From Telopea speciosissima (Eukaryota; Streptophyta; Magnoliopsida; Proteales; Proteaceae): DNA of 64,000 nt. Within the stretch, counting starts at the first letter, position 1. Each line of letters begins with the position of its first letter. The stretch lies in assembly GCF_018873765.1 (NCBI RefSeq), contig NC_057918.1:9928862-9992861 (forward strand), given 5' to 3'. Of this stretch, positions 35,546 to 47,202 are shown piece by piece. Below the pieces are notes generated by a model. That model searched no databases. It saw only the letters and a program-made list of their open reading frames with translations, and was not told where the DNA came from. Position numbers and translations under genes: made by a program.

Positions 35546-37659
35546 AATATTTTTCCCCCATTTTCTACAGAAATAAAACTGAAATTTGTTTACCTACATT
35601 GTCTATGTGGTGGTCTGCACATATTTTCATACTACTTTAGGTTAAGTTTACTGCTAACTTGGTACCTCTTTGACAATTTCTGATATATATTTCATTTTTC
35701 ACATCACTTCACGTTCACGTTATTCCATTTCTAACCAAATGGAGCCTTAAAATTTCATCCATTTGAAATTTTCAAGGCTTTCATGGAATATCACAGACCA
35801 CGTAGAACAAGTTCAGTATCTAAACATGTCCTACCATAGACTTCTTAAATAAAAGATACAAGGCTTTACGTAAGATCTCCCATAATTTGGAGCCTTACCA
35901 CCTGATTTGACTCTAACTCTCAAAGTAAGCATCAAATACCCAATATACTTATATACCTCTAGGATCAGTTATGTGTTTAGGTACTTGTTTATCTAACCAT
36001 GGCTCAAACAAGAGCAGAAAGATCAAAACTAAAACCAGGTCCCTGACCAACCCAATAAAAATGATCCTCATGACTACAAACAAGAGAAGTTAAAAATAAA
36101 CAAAACAAATGACTGAATGATCCTTCTAAAGCAGCTGCACCCATTAGTTGATCTCTTTGAATTACTGTAGGTGGCTGTATCCATTAGTGGTCCCTTGTAG
36201 GCCCTGTAGATGAATTGACCCCCAAAACAAGAGTTTCTTATGTTCTACATCATATACTTTCCTATTGATCTTCAGGTTGTGGATTGCGTCATCATCTTTC
36301 TACCATTATTTTTGCTTTCTGGGAATCAGTTTCTTGATTCTTGATCCAACATTTATATGAAGGTGTGCATTGTCAGAGTTTGTTTGGTATAACTGTGCAT
36401 TGTGTAGTTTGCTTTAACATTATTAGTAGTAGCAAGCTCAGGTTATGGTCCCACATTATATCTCCCTGCCTTTTCATAATTTATTTCTAGAGCTGCAAGG
36501 TTTTAAATCTAGCTAAAGAAGTCTCTGCTTCCATCCATCAGCTCAAGGAATTAGGGCTAGGATCACTGAACATTTTAAGTGTTTTGCGGGAGATCACATT
36601 CACCATACAAAATTTCCCAAAGTTTATCCCTTCAAAGGGTTTTTGTTTTGAATCAAATGAGATTCTTCATTGGTGATGTTACCTTCCAAAAACTTCAATT
36701 TTCCATTGTTCTAATTAGTAAAAAGATATCCCCTTCCCTCTGCATGGTATTCATTTAATTGATGCACCACATCCTTAGAGAACCATTATGTTCATGCCAA
36801 CAAAAACATCATATCCAACTGTGATGTTGTATCATGGAAGCCGCCAAGATCTATTTCACTTAGTACATAGTGAGGATGTCAATGAGACTTTTGCCCTGAG
36901 AACCACCAAATAATAGTAGGTCCATGTTTACCATATGCCGTACTATCTTCTCTTGTTGACTTCATGGATAGATATCTAGGCAGACAGGTTTTTCTTTTCT
37001 TTTATTTTCCCACTCCAGGATGAATTCTAATTGTTATTCCACCCACCATACAGCTTTACCTATGGTTCGTGAGTGCAACTCAGAAACTAACCTCTTGCAG
37101 GAGAACTGTAACTTTGAGTCCTGTGTGTCAGAGGTAAGTAGATTTTTATGCATCTGTTAGTGGTTAGACTCTTTTGTGATTTTTGGGAAATGTATGGAAT
37201 ATTAGGATTTTGTTTTGCTGCATCAACAGTTCGCTTGTTCTCCACCTCAGTCAGTTTGCTTGGATCCTCAATCAGCTGCTAATGTAATCATTGTGCAACT
37301 AAATGAAAAGAAGGTACCAGGATGTGAGCTTTTTGTAGTTCCTGGTGCATTGTAATTGAACTTCTTTTCTGGTCCGCCATCCTTTGATTATTGTTGCCAT
37401 TTATAATTCTTTGGTAAGGGTTCAGACTTCAGAGTAATTTGGTTATTTTGCCTTTAATGAATCTTCCAATTTAAAATCCAAATGTAATGAAATCAGCATC
37501 ATTTGGGAAGTAGACATTTTTTTTTTCTTTTAAGTATCAGTAAGGAATCTAAAATTAATTTTCCGCTTCATCTTACAGGTTAATTGGGATTCATCGGTGC
37601 ACCAGTTAGATTCTGAGAACTCAACAACTGAAGCAGACACATCAGAAAACCAGCGCTAA

Positions 37660-38520
37660 GTTGTTGCTGTTATTATCATTATTACTTCTCCAGCGCGAAG
37701 TTATTATTTAATATCAGAAATGCCATCTATGGATGCTGGAGTTTGCTGAAAAATAACTAGAAAATTCTCCTTGGATTTCCAGTGGCATGAATACAATGGG
37801 ATACCAAGAGACCATTCGGAAGCGTATTTCAGAATCTATAATTGGACTTCCAGCATGCAAGTTTGCTGTTGAAAGCTCCCAATAGGATCTGAATCTGTGA
37901 GTTTTGGATATCCAGGCTCAGGACCAGATCAATCATGGGCATGTTGGGATGTAAATCTTGCAGTGAAAAAGAGAAGCTGGGAGATCCATCAAAATAGAAA
38001 AGAGAGAAGCTGACAAAGGTAGGTTCGACAACTTTTACAATTCTTCAAGAATGACTTTCCTTTTGGACTAGTTCTCTGCATCAGTCGATAAGAATTTAGA
38101 TTTTCCCAGCTATATGCCATGCATGTCATCATCATTTCTATGTCTTTCATTTTACAACATTTTGGAGAAATGGATAGGCTACTTGAACTGTTCAAAAACC
38201 CTGTGACTTGGACTTGAGTGAATCAATTCATCTACTTATATGGGCCCTTTAGCTTGTCTCTGAAAAAAGTGCTAACTTGATAACTCAGCCTGAGTAGATC
38301 AGAATATTCGGATGGGATACAGGTGGGTGACTTGTTTAATCATTTTTGTAAATGTCTTAAAAGACTTATCAATTAAATGCTTTTGAAAGGGGGATCTTAT
38401 TCGTTTTTTGTACTGTTCCTTTGAGACTTTATCATGGAAACCTTGATGAAATACCAGATCTGTCTCTGCCACAAGTCTAATAATCAAAACCCCACATATG
38501 CCTTGAAGCAATAATGGTTC
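37660..38520. other. 3' flank of the coiled-coil locus
   Basis: Probable 3' UTR followed by intergenic sequence. No gene is supported. Confidence 0.35.
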
Positions 38521-38522
38521 TG

Positions 38523-38929
38523 ATCTTCATACTTTGTCTAAGATAAAAAATTGAAGGTGCGTTTGGTTTTTTCATTCTACCTTATGTCTCTCCCCCCCCC
38601 CCCCCCCCAAAGGACATAGTGTGAGAATTTTCACTTTTTTTAGGATGATAATCTGTTATAAAAGTAATTCGAAAATCATATAGGAATGATCCATGGAGAA
38701 CAATTTTATGAAATGAAAACTGAAATCTTCATCCTTTGTCTAAGATGAAAAAATTGAAGGTGAGTTTAGTTTTTTCATTCTGCCTTATGTCCCCCCCCCC
38801 CCACCCAAAGGACATAGTATGAGAATTTTCACTTTTTTAGGATGATAATCTGTAAAAAAAGTGATACAGAAATCATATAGGAATTATCCATGGAGAACAA
38901 CTTTATGAAATGAAAACTGAAATCTTTGA
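38523..38929. repeat. Tandem duplication, about 202-bp unit with C-runs
   Basis: The unit runs from 'cttcatactttgtctaagat' through 'aattgaaggtgcgtttgg' and a run of 14-17 C to 'atgaaatgaaaactgaaatc'. It is repeated from about 38727. The copies differ by several substitutions and by C-run length. Confidence 0.85.
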
Positions 38930-39988
38930 AGAGCACAATTATCACTTATTTCACTATTGGATTAGGTATTTATGAACAATGAATCAGTTAGTCTGGTCAG
39001 TTCCCCGACCCCCCAATAAAAATCTGGTGAACAAATAGGAAAAACTGTTTTGCACCACCATTTAGAAGTCCTTTATAAATGGTCCATCATTTTGGGCCAT
39101 GTTGACAAATGTAGTGGCCATTCCATCCATTGGAGAGAGAGGATATGGTTTGGGTTAACCATGTGTTAAATTTCATAGTCAAATTTAATCAAATACCTTC
39201 CAATGTATGTCCCTGCATCTCCATGTATATCCACATACATGTAAAATACTATGACCATTCCTAGACACTCTACAATTGTCCTGGATTTTTCAAATCTCTA
39301 TTTTTCCACTTGGCAAACTCCATTTGGGGTTGAAACTCAATATGCGAGCAAGGGGCCTAGGGGTCTACTTGTTCACAAAATTTGGATCCTATGTAATTTT
39401 CCACATGCAGATTTTTAGGGTTGTGTAGGAAAAGCTTCCCAAACAAACCACGTAGTCTGAGTGCCCCAAACACTCTCTACCATAGAAAGCTAGACCATAC
39501 ATAAGAGAACCCCCTAAAAATTGGATCTTTTGTCAACCTAGCCAGTAAACTGGATATTACTGAACTCTTTGCAAAGAGAAAAAACCCAGTTATGTCGGGT
39601 TTCATTCATTTACAGATGCATAGAAGAGCAGGGGTATTTGTTTAAAAAAATACTTAAAACAGAGAAAAGAGTTTGAATATGTACAACTGCAGACTTAGAG
39701 TCAAATATGAAAGTAAGACATGTGTAAATAAGAATCGAAAGACTGCAACTTATCAAAAAATAAAAAGGGAGAGGATTAATTTATGTACTAACTTCTAGCA
39801 TTAATTTATGGACATGTGCACAACCAAAATATTACAAAGGAATATCTAGCATTAATTTATGTACTAACTTCTTATTTCATCTTCTTTATCAGAGTTTATA
39901 AACACCATATATGAGTGAACATCTCCAAATTAATCTGCACAATGCATATGTCCACAACAGAGTTTAATATGAGAAGAAGTTTTAATAA
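38930..39988. other. Intergenic, no gene seen
   Basis: Unique-looking sequence with no supported reading frame. Confidence 0.3.
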
Positions 39989-40009
39989 TTGTGTAATGGA
40001 ACCTAAATT

Positions 40010-40257
40010 TTTATAAAGGACATGCATAGTCTAGGTCTTGTACCAAGTATAACCTCGGATAGAGCCTATTGGAGGGTTGTGCTTCTTTCCTCTTACTTTC
40101 ATTTGTCATTTTCTATTTTTCATTTCTCATGTCGATTCCCATCTTTCTTTTCTCTATCTCTTCATTCCCCTTTTTTGTGTAGACCTCAGTTTTCCCTACT
40201 TTGTTTTGTTTGGATGCATGTAGCCAACCTCATTAAGTTGGGATAAGATTGAGTTTG
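40010..40257 (+). mobile_element. RTE-clade LINE, 3' end only
   Basis: It begins in the last codons of the RTE ORF (MHSLGLVPSITSDRAYWRV from 40022) and ends with the same tail as the copy at 390-1275 ('cattaagttgggataag' then 'gtttgttg'). About 21 bp are repeated on both sides with two differences (39989-40009, 'aatggaacctaaatt', and 40258-40278, 'aacggaacctaaatt'). This is a strongly 5'-truncated insertion. Confidence 0.85.
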
Positions 40258-40278
40258 TTGTGCAACGGAACCTAAATT

Positions 40279-41124
40279 GCAGAGGAAGAATATGTGTTTT
40301 CTCATTAAATCTATACACAAGAAACAACAAAAACATAAACTGTTAAGAAACAAGTGATAAGAATCTGCTCACACTTTTTAAGATATTATGCAAGTGGAAA
40401 AAAACTTTAATTACAATTGAAATATTGAATACATGTATGTGCAAGTTCTGCCCCCACCAGCCTCCCCCACCCCAATCCAAAAAAAAAAAAAGGGTGCAAG
40501 TTGAGTATCCTTAAGGGACAACAACAGGAACAGAAGGGAAGCAAATGATGTCGGCTTAGCTATATGGGTTGTTATATGGGCCACGGACTATAATTATTTT
40601 TGGATTTTCTATTATAAAGGGCCAATATCTATACGCTCAAGTATGAGAGAATTAAGTTCTATACAAAATTGGGTGTTAGATTCAAATTTCTATAAGATTT
40701 AGGTTAGATTGGGTCCATATTGAGTTACTAATTTGGATTGTCTATGTTTTATTAAAAAACTGTTGAATCTGGTTTTAGAAACTCTAGAAGAGCTGTAGAA
40801 TGCTTCTATTTCAGATTCCTTGGTTCTCAAGTTTAGGTATCTGGGAAAGTTTATAATTTGTAAGTTGGGTTAAGAATAGAAAGTTAAGGGGTTAGTTATT
40901 CTATAAATTAGTGGTTTGATATGCTATGTAATGCAACAATTTGATAAATGAAAAGTTTAGCTTCACCCCTTGTTTTCTTAATTTCAGAAAACAGAGGAAG
41001 GAGTGACAGTCGAGTTGGAAATTGCATTGACATAAAAAAGAAAATAAGAAAATATATAATTTCAAAATCTTAAAAAAAAAAAAACACTAATGGCAGATTT
41101 TCTATCCTTAGGTATTAAGATAAG
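40279..41124. other. Intergenic, no gene seen
   Basis: AT-rich, a few A-runs, nothing coding. Confidence 0.3.
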
Positions 41125-41262
41125 GGAAAAAAATATCTCTACTTGGTGGTGTTTTCTATGCCCTCTTACAGGGCACTGTGAGATGACGCCTTTGCCCCTT
41201 CATCCATTGACCCAGACGCTTTTGTAGACCATACGACCAAGTAGCCCATAAGATATATATAT
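41125..41262. mobile_element. Foldback-like element
   Basis: Left 'atctctacttggtggtgt' pairs imperfectly with right 'atacgaccaagtagccca' then 'taagatat'. The middle has 'gccctcttacagggc' and 'gtgagatgacgcctttgcc'. It has the same build as the other foldbacks but is more decayed. Confidence 0.45.
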
Positions 41263-42944
41263 ATATTTTTTTAATCTGTATTTCTCCAGAAATACAAAAT
41301 CATGGAAACTTATTAGTCATCTGGGTTGTTCTACCTAAAAAAATAGAAAAGAAATCATCTGGGTTGTTAATTCTGGGCCACTATAGAAAGAGTGGCACCT
41401 AGTCATCTTGGGGTTAACTCTGAGTTACTATAGACAAAGTGGCATCAATTAAAAAGAAGTTTGCATTGAACTACACTGTCTCCTACGTATTTATTCTCTT
41501 CTTTATCTTCAAAAGTGGCCTTATGATGATTTGGTCTCATATCCCTAATTTCCCACCACGCGATGGTTTCAGGGCTGACGCTTGAGAAACCACTCAACCG
41601 TGTATACCCATTACCCAGTTCACGATCAATAATAATACTCTTGAAAGCAAATTCTCACGTTTTCCATGTCTCATTCTATTTTACTTCTAGTCGGTGGGTG
41701 ATATGATGGATTCTAGAACACCCCACTCAAATTATAGGAGCCTAATCAATCACTTGTCCTTTACCTTTTCATCCTTATGGTTTAAGTTTTCCTTCATCAA
41801 GATGTGAGAGGTTTCACAGTATTCTTAACGGTCTGAAATACTCTTCTGATAAGATGGATGAATAGAATCTCTATTCTCTTTTTTTTTATTTTTTTATGAA
41901 ATAGAATCTCTATTCTCCACCAGTGAAAGAAAATAAATCTGAGTTACTTGGGACTAATTCCTTTTTATTAATCCTATTGGGGGCACTAAGAGCGGCAAGG
42001 GATGGAGTCCCAAAACAAGGAAGGGTGGCCAAGGGTAGGGAGTATGAGGGGGAGGGAATAATAGAACGTCAAGTGTCGACCGAGAAGAGAGAGTCAAACA
42101 AGCAACGTTTCTCTTGGACTTAATCAACGTAGTATTGCAACCATCACCACACCAAGAGGCACTTTCCAGTTGGGACCAAGTTTGTGGGTGAAAGAAATTC
42201 CCTCATCATGCCCATCGGTCTGTCTGATTGAACGGGTATTTTCAATTTTATATAATAGGAGATGGAAGTTTATAATGGTATAAGAATCCAATCAAAAGGT
42301 CTAAATCATGAGTGGTAAGGGGGTATTTGAAATTTTTTTTTTTTTTCTTGAAAGAGTTAAGAATATTCAGATAAATTAGATTAAGTATGTGATCAATGAG
42401 TCTCAAAAGTAGTAGAGATAATAAGTTGTTATTGCGAACAAGGAAGCAAGTGAGCTAAAATGTTTGCGGTTGTTGGACATTGCTATTCGATATGCATACA
42501 TTGATTAAATTCCAGAAGAAGATCGAAGACAATCACTAACCGATTCAGCCTGATTCTAGCCAATTACTAATCGATTCAGCCCCATTCCGATGAGTAGATC
42601 GAAATCAATAGGAACTGATCCAGATCCCGATTCCGGGCTTTTGAACCTGATCTTGAAAGCAGTTGTTTCAACTTCTTCAACCGTGCAAATTCTAAAATAG
42701 AGAGCTAACCACCTTTTAAATGAATTAGCAACTTAGCATCGACATTGTCTCAATATGGAATAGACTTCAGTTTAAGTCACTAGGCTTAGCAAGTAGCCGC
42801 AGGAAACGAGCTCAATCTATCTATTTTTACAACCTCATATGCAAACATCTTTAGTGCTAGTGGCTAATGGTTCCTCTAATCCAAGGGTGGGTATTTCAAC
42901 CCCCACTCCCCGGGAAAAAAAATTCAAGTGGTGTGTACAGAGCC
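41263..42944. other. Intergenic; 'gattcagcc' words at 42535-42650
   Basis: No gene is supported. At 42535-42650 repeats of 'accgattcagcctgattc' type occur, akin to the 23380-23720 words. Confidence 0.35.
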
Positions 42945-43140
42945 AGGATTGAGATATCAGTATCGGCTCAGATTAGTCAATTTTACCTTTACCTTTCATT
43001 AAAATTCAAGTATTTTTTGATGATTTTACCCTTGACTTGTTACCGATACCCTATCCAGGATTGGCTGAGGATCAGTATTGGCCAGAACCGATACTAATCC
43101 AACCAGGCTGATCCAATGTCAATACCTCAATTCATGGTAT
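42945..43140. mobile_element. Word-repeat element (ATCAGTATCGG type)
   Basis: Imperfect inverted ends ('aggattgagatatcag' and 'caatacctcaattcatgg') enclose 'agtatcggctcag', 'ttaccgataccc' and 'aaccgatactaatcc' words. It is related to 25621-25975 and 26720-26945. Confidence 0.45.
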
Positions 43141-43226
43141 AGAGGATCACAAACTCATCTCACAGGTACTCAATCCACAGTGAGTAATGATTAGCCAATT
43201 AGGAACAAGTTAAAATTCTAATATGG

Positions 43227-43386
43227 AGAAAGAATGCTGCCTGGCTGCGTAGTGTAGGCTAGTGCCTCCCAATGTCTATCTCTCTCCTCCCTCTTATGAA
43301 ATGACATATCTACCCCATATTGTGGGAGGAGAGAGATAGACACGGAAGCACTAGCATATGCATGCAGCCGACAATCGTTCTTTTTC
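43227..43386. mobile_element. Foldback element with about 60-bp arms
   Basis: Left 'gaaagaatgctgcctggctg' and 'caatgtctatctctctcctc' pair with right 'gaggagagagatagacac' and 'gcagccgacaatcgttct'. Only about 35 bp separate the arms. The inverted symmetry may extend to 'ctaatatgga' on the left and 'tccatataaag' on the right. Confidence 0.72.
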
Positions 43387-43392
43387 CATATA

Positions 43393-43560
43393 AAGTTTTG
43401 GGAAAAAGATTCCCACTAGGCTGAGTACAATCTGTGCTCAGATACAGGATCGTGCGAAATGACTACTCTAACCCCTTGAAATGAAAAAAATCCCAACCCA
43501 TAGATACCCCTGTGCATGCTCTCATTGAGCTCGTGTTTGTACAAGAACCACGCAATTTGG
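43393..43560. mobile_element. Decayed relative of the 'cgaaatgac' foldbacks
   Basis: The words 'ctcagatacaggatcgtgcg' and 'aaatgactactctaacccc' then 'tgctctcattgagctcg' match, in order, those of the foldback at 44762-44945 and the elements at 10226 and 44938. One arm seems lost. Confidence 0.35.
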
Positions 43561-44761
43561 CAACGATCTTCTACCTAAGGTTTTATAATTATGAATTGCC
43601 GCACAAGAAAAAAATCAATATCAAAATTGTAAGGTTTCTATAAACTAACACAAATATCTGCGACTTATTAGTAGATTGGATAGAGCTGAAACTTTGACCA
43701 ACAATGTGAGTTTGGAGTTCATGGACGATTGGCCTGCTATGTGGCACATTATTAAGTGCTAAATTACTTCTTGTTTTTGCCTCATTTATCAAAGTTTAAA
43801 GTTTAGCCGTGTCAAACATACAACAAAAAATTGGCACATCAGGCGGGTTGCTGTCTTGCTGATTTATTTCCAATACATTTTTGGGTTGATGTTCTCCGTG
43901 CCACTATGCAGTCTACACCTAGACACATGGGCTGTCATTCAGGGGTTAGGATGGTCATTTTGGCCCCCTGACTGGAGACATCCCATAAAAGATTAAATTG
44001 AGAAACCGACGAAGTCCTCCAACAGTAGTAGACCTCATCCAATGCTTATCTCTTTGTCACTGGACCCTCCAGTCACTAGGACGCAGTAGTCCCTTTCAGG
44101 CATATCTAATGTTAGGACACGTTTGGTACCAAGCCTGATCAAGGTACGTTTTGTTGGCTGTATAACAAACATGGTCTTAAATGATTTTCTAGAAAAGACA
44201 CCCGGTAGGTGACTATTAAGAAAGTTATTTCAATTAACAACTCTTATATGTTTCTAGAGAATCAAATGCAACAATCGTACTCTTCCATATACAAGACAAT
44301 AATGGAGAAGAAAAAACCATATCACTACTCTCCATATGAATGAATAATACGCATGGGTTATTGGGTTTGGTGTGTTTGTTTTGTTGAGAAGGTGTTGGGT
44401 TGGGTGGGAATTATATATTTTTTGCTCAAAAATAAATGAAGGGAGAAGGTTGGTCATGCCGTCAGTTTTTGGTAAGTTAACGGTATATCAATCAGAGAGG
44501 TTGGACACAGGAAGGCAAGGGGATCTTTTCCAAAGAGGAGGAGAGAGGAAGACATATGTTGGGCACTCTGACGACGTATCCAACCTTTTTCCCATAAATA
44601 AATAAAGGGAAAAGGTTTCTCTCTCTCTCTCTCTCTCTCTCTCATCCCCTATTAAAATGACCCCTTTGCCCTTCTCATCCCACCTCCCCATTAGGCACAA
44701 CCGCTATAGTTTACCTAGAGATGGCGGCTTACCCAACTCTCTATCATAAATAAATAAATAA
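43561..44761. other. Intergenic; CT microsatellite at 44618-44643
   Basis: No gene is supported. A pure (CT)n run of about 13 units lies at 44618-44643. Confidence 0.35.
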
Positions 44762-44945
44762 AGGGAAAGAGAATGCTACCTAGTCATGTGCGGCACACAA
44801 CCCCTTCACCTAAATACAGGGTCACACGAAATGACTGCCATGTCTTAAGAGATTTCCACCTTTCCAGACATGAGGGTCATTTCATGCGGTCTTGTGTCTG
44901 GGTACACGATTGCACACCACACACGATTAGATAAAGTTTTTCCTC
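44762..44945. mobile_element. Foldback element, 'cacacgaaatgac' type
   Basis: Left 'gctacctagtcatgtgcggc' and 'cagggtcacacgaaatgac' pair with right 'gggtcatttcatgcggtctt' and 'cacacgattagataaag'. The central 'gtcttaagagatttccacc' is unpaired. The words match the 13507-13665 element. Confidence 0.65.
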
Positions 44946-45056
44946 CCATACGCCCAGACAGGGGGCCAAAATAACCTCCCCACTCCCTGAAATACCATTA
45001 CGTGATCTCATTGGTTGCTGCATACGCGTGGTCCCTATTCTCCCCATAAAGAACGC
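44938..45056. mobile_element. Short inverted-end element, same family as 10226-10390
   Basis: Left 'aaagtttttcctcccatacg', inside 'cccagacagggggcc' and 'gatctcattggttgctgc', right 'ccccataaagaacgctctcc'. It overlaps the end of the preceding foldback by a few bases, as if one inserted at the edge of the other. Confidence 0.45.
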
Positions 45057-45246
45057 TCTCCCGTAGATGAATTTTTATCCTCTCTAGTTATTGCATGGTG
45101 CAGTAATGCATCGTGCGACGACTATAAATGCCATGTGCACCATGTGGGGCCCGTTGTACCAAATGGCCTTTGTAGCATGGCACGATGCAGTACTGCATTG
45201 TGCAGTAAGCCAGTAACAAGAGGTGATAAAGAATCTCCTCCCATAG
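45057..45246. mobile_element. Foldback element, 'gcagtaatgcatcgtgc' type
   Basis: Left 'tttttatcctctctagttat' and 'ggtgcagtaatgcatcgtgc' pair with right 'gcacgatgcagtactgcatt' and 'taacaagaggtgataaaga'. The left arm lacks about 10 bp relative to the right. The loop holds 'ccatgtgcaccatgtggggc'. Confidence 0.65.
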
Positions 45247-46790
45247 ATATTAGGAAAAATATCACCTCAATTTGTCTGTCCGTCAATTTTCTCAATTCCC
45301 TCTAATAGAGGGAGGTGGATCCCACCTCGGGCAGTGTGTTTGGGCAGGGGATAAGGTGGTTATTTCTATCCCCTATAAAATGAAATTGAGGAAATTAAAG
45401 AGCAGACAAATTGAGGGGATAAAAATCCTAAATAATTTGAGAGTTGTGACTAGTGACCATCGTTAGTACTAGTTTTTTTTTTTTGGATACTACCATCACT
45501 AGTACTAGTCATTTTCAAGAGGAGAGACATGTGAGAGGTTAATTTCTTACATTGGGAACTGCACTCCAAGGAAAGGCTATTTCTTACATTGGGAACTGCA
45601 GTCCCACTCAACTTCTCTCTCTCTCTCTCTCATAGGGTTGTGATTCACTGTTGGTCTTTGTGGTCCAAAATCAGCTCCAAAATTCCATCAGATAGAAAAT
45701 CCTCAGAGAGAGAGAGAGAGAGATCATTGCGAATTAAAAAGGTGCATAATCTGAGCTCCGAAGGGGAGGCAATCCATTGGGAATATCTAATATGATTAAT
45801 TTAGTATTGCCATAAATGCTTATATATATATATATACCCAATGGATTGCCTCCCCTTCATATATATATATATATTTTATTTTTTTTTTTGTGTAGAAAAA
45901 TGCTTATATATTTCTTGACTAACCCAAAAAGTTCACATATGATGCCTCCCACTAAGGTCGTAAGTATTATATATTTTTTTTGTTATTTTACTGAGAAAGA
46001 ACACTAACCGGTATTGTATCTCAGCATATATTTACTCTAAACATAATGGTGTGTGAAATGATCGATGCATCTCTTGAAAAGCAAAAAAATCAGGGATATA
46101 TCGATCATTTTGACTGTGTTTATATATAAATACACGTCAAGGCATAACACCGATTCACACTCCTTTTCCCTTTTTCAGAACAGCCATTGGTGTGAGATTA
46201 CTCCCAGACTAGCATGTGTGAATAACCCTCTCCCATATTTGCATATTTGAACTCTGAAGTCTAAAACCTGCTTCCATTGTTAAAGCTTACACATGTTAAG
46301 CCGGATGGATTGGGTCATCCATTTGACCCGGCCCGTAACCACCATGGAATCTGACAAAGAGCAGAACAAGAGGAGCTGGACAACAGAAAGGCCGACCAGG
46401 TTCTTAAGCTGTACACAAGAGTTAACAAAATTTCTTGAAAAAGAGTTAAGAAGGAGAGAGAAAGAAAGAATCAACTTCGTAGAGGATGAAAGCCTGCAAC
46501 TGCAACACAGTTTGGGATACCTCTCTTTCTCTCTTTCTCTCTCAATCTAATCTAATGGAAGCAGTAAACACACGTGTAAGCGTGTAGCCCTACGTGGGTT
46601 CTCATAATTAGTAAAGACGTGGGAGAAGAGATAGATAGAAAGAGAGAGAAATGTGGGGTCCACACTCTAAACACCAGAAAAGGTTGGCGAGATCAAAGAT
46701 GGCGTACGCGGGCAACTGCCGTCAATGACTTAATGGGTGCTTTTATTGACTTTCTCTGGAGATTTGCTATTCTTCAGGTCTGAAAATCAA
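45247..46790. other. Intergenic to the EDR2-like promoter; short repeats
   Basis: This stretch contains a short tandem repeat 'tttcttacattgggaactgc' (two copies near 45543 and 45581), CT and GA microsatellites (45612-45633, 45703-45722), a perfect 22-bp inverted repeat (separate entry) and AT runs. A reading frame at 46293-46550 has no recognisable features. The promoter of the EDR2-like gene should lie in the last few hundred bases. Confidence 0.35.
45760..45858. repeat. Perfect 22-bp inverted repeat
   Basis: The 22 bases at 45760-45781 (starting 'gaaggggaggcaatccattg') occur exactly as reverse complement at 45837-45858, with a 55-bp AT-rich loop that includes a TA run. There is no pairing beyond the 22 bases. 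Confidence 0.8.
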
Positions 46791-46821
46791 TCCATACAAA
46801 CAGCACGAGCTCGAGAAGGAT

Positions 46822-46823
<2 letters not shown>

Positions 46824-46861
<38 letters not shown>

Positions 46862-47149
46862 AGAGGAGGAGCAGTGGAAAACAGAGCAAACAGGAATCCA
46901 TCAATATTTTTTACTTGAAGAAGTTGTTGTTGCGACTTTTGTGAAAAGAAATTTGATAATTGTGAACAGTCATTTCTTTCCCTTTTGCTTCTTTTGAAGC
47001 TTGTAATCCACTGTTGCTTGCGGTTCTTTACTCCTCCCTTTTCCTCTCCCCTTTCATCCCATTCGGAGATCATGGCGATTTCAGGGTGAGCCACTGGAGT
47101 GATTATCTATAAGATCGACTCATTTTCACTTTCATAGTTCTGCTTTGGT

Positions 47150-47188
<39 letters not shown>
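46824..47188. repeat. GA and GACA microsatellites in the EDR2-like leader
   Basis: (GA)n at 46824-46857 and 47150-47172, then (GACA)n to 47188, just before the start codon at 47203. Purine runs of this kind are common in plant 5' leaders. A six-codon upstream frame (ATGGCGATTTCAGGGTGA, 47072-47089) lies between them. Confidence 0.75.
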
Positions 47189-47189
<1 letters not shown>

Positions 47190-47202
47190 GCGAGAGAGAG
47201 GG

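Larger units (their letters stand above)
28629..37659 (+). pseudogene. Coiled-coil protein gene, probably disabled
   Basis: This host locus would encode a long coiled-coil protein of unknown role. Exons in order: 28629-28700 (MELLRLSKCKLQLRVLITEL), 28784-28828, 28921 to about 29019 (KQKQTEEEYSRKLQALQAEL), 29289-29399 (LQDDNALLENKQMDLKGTID), 30463-30634, 30777-30833, 31207-31343 (ISFMENKLRINQDELQRKDR), 31472-31525, 31607-31684, about 35028-35104, 37054-37133, 37230-37313 and 37579-37659 (ends ..TSENQR). Phases fit across most junctions. Damage: an in-frame TAG at 29011-29013 where the pattern suggests Glu; the donor after it reads AAG|ATCAGTG instead of GT; the donor after 31343 also reads AT and two residues seem lost; the fifth exon needs a GC donor (AG|GCACGT); an exon may be missing between 31684 and 35028, where a Copia copy inserted. 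It may be a pseudogene or a weakly used allele. I cannot name the family. Confidence 0.65.

Noticed and set aside
36491-36650. Possible extra exon of the coiled-coil gene (reads LAKEVSASIHQLKEL)
   Set aside because: No good donor follows and the phase does not fit the flanking exons.
46293-46550. 85-codon frame upstream of the EDR2-like gene
   Set aside because: The end is microsatellite-derived (Phe-Ser-Leu-Ser repeats), with no family match and no conserved features.
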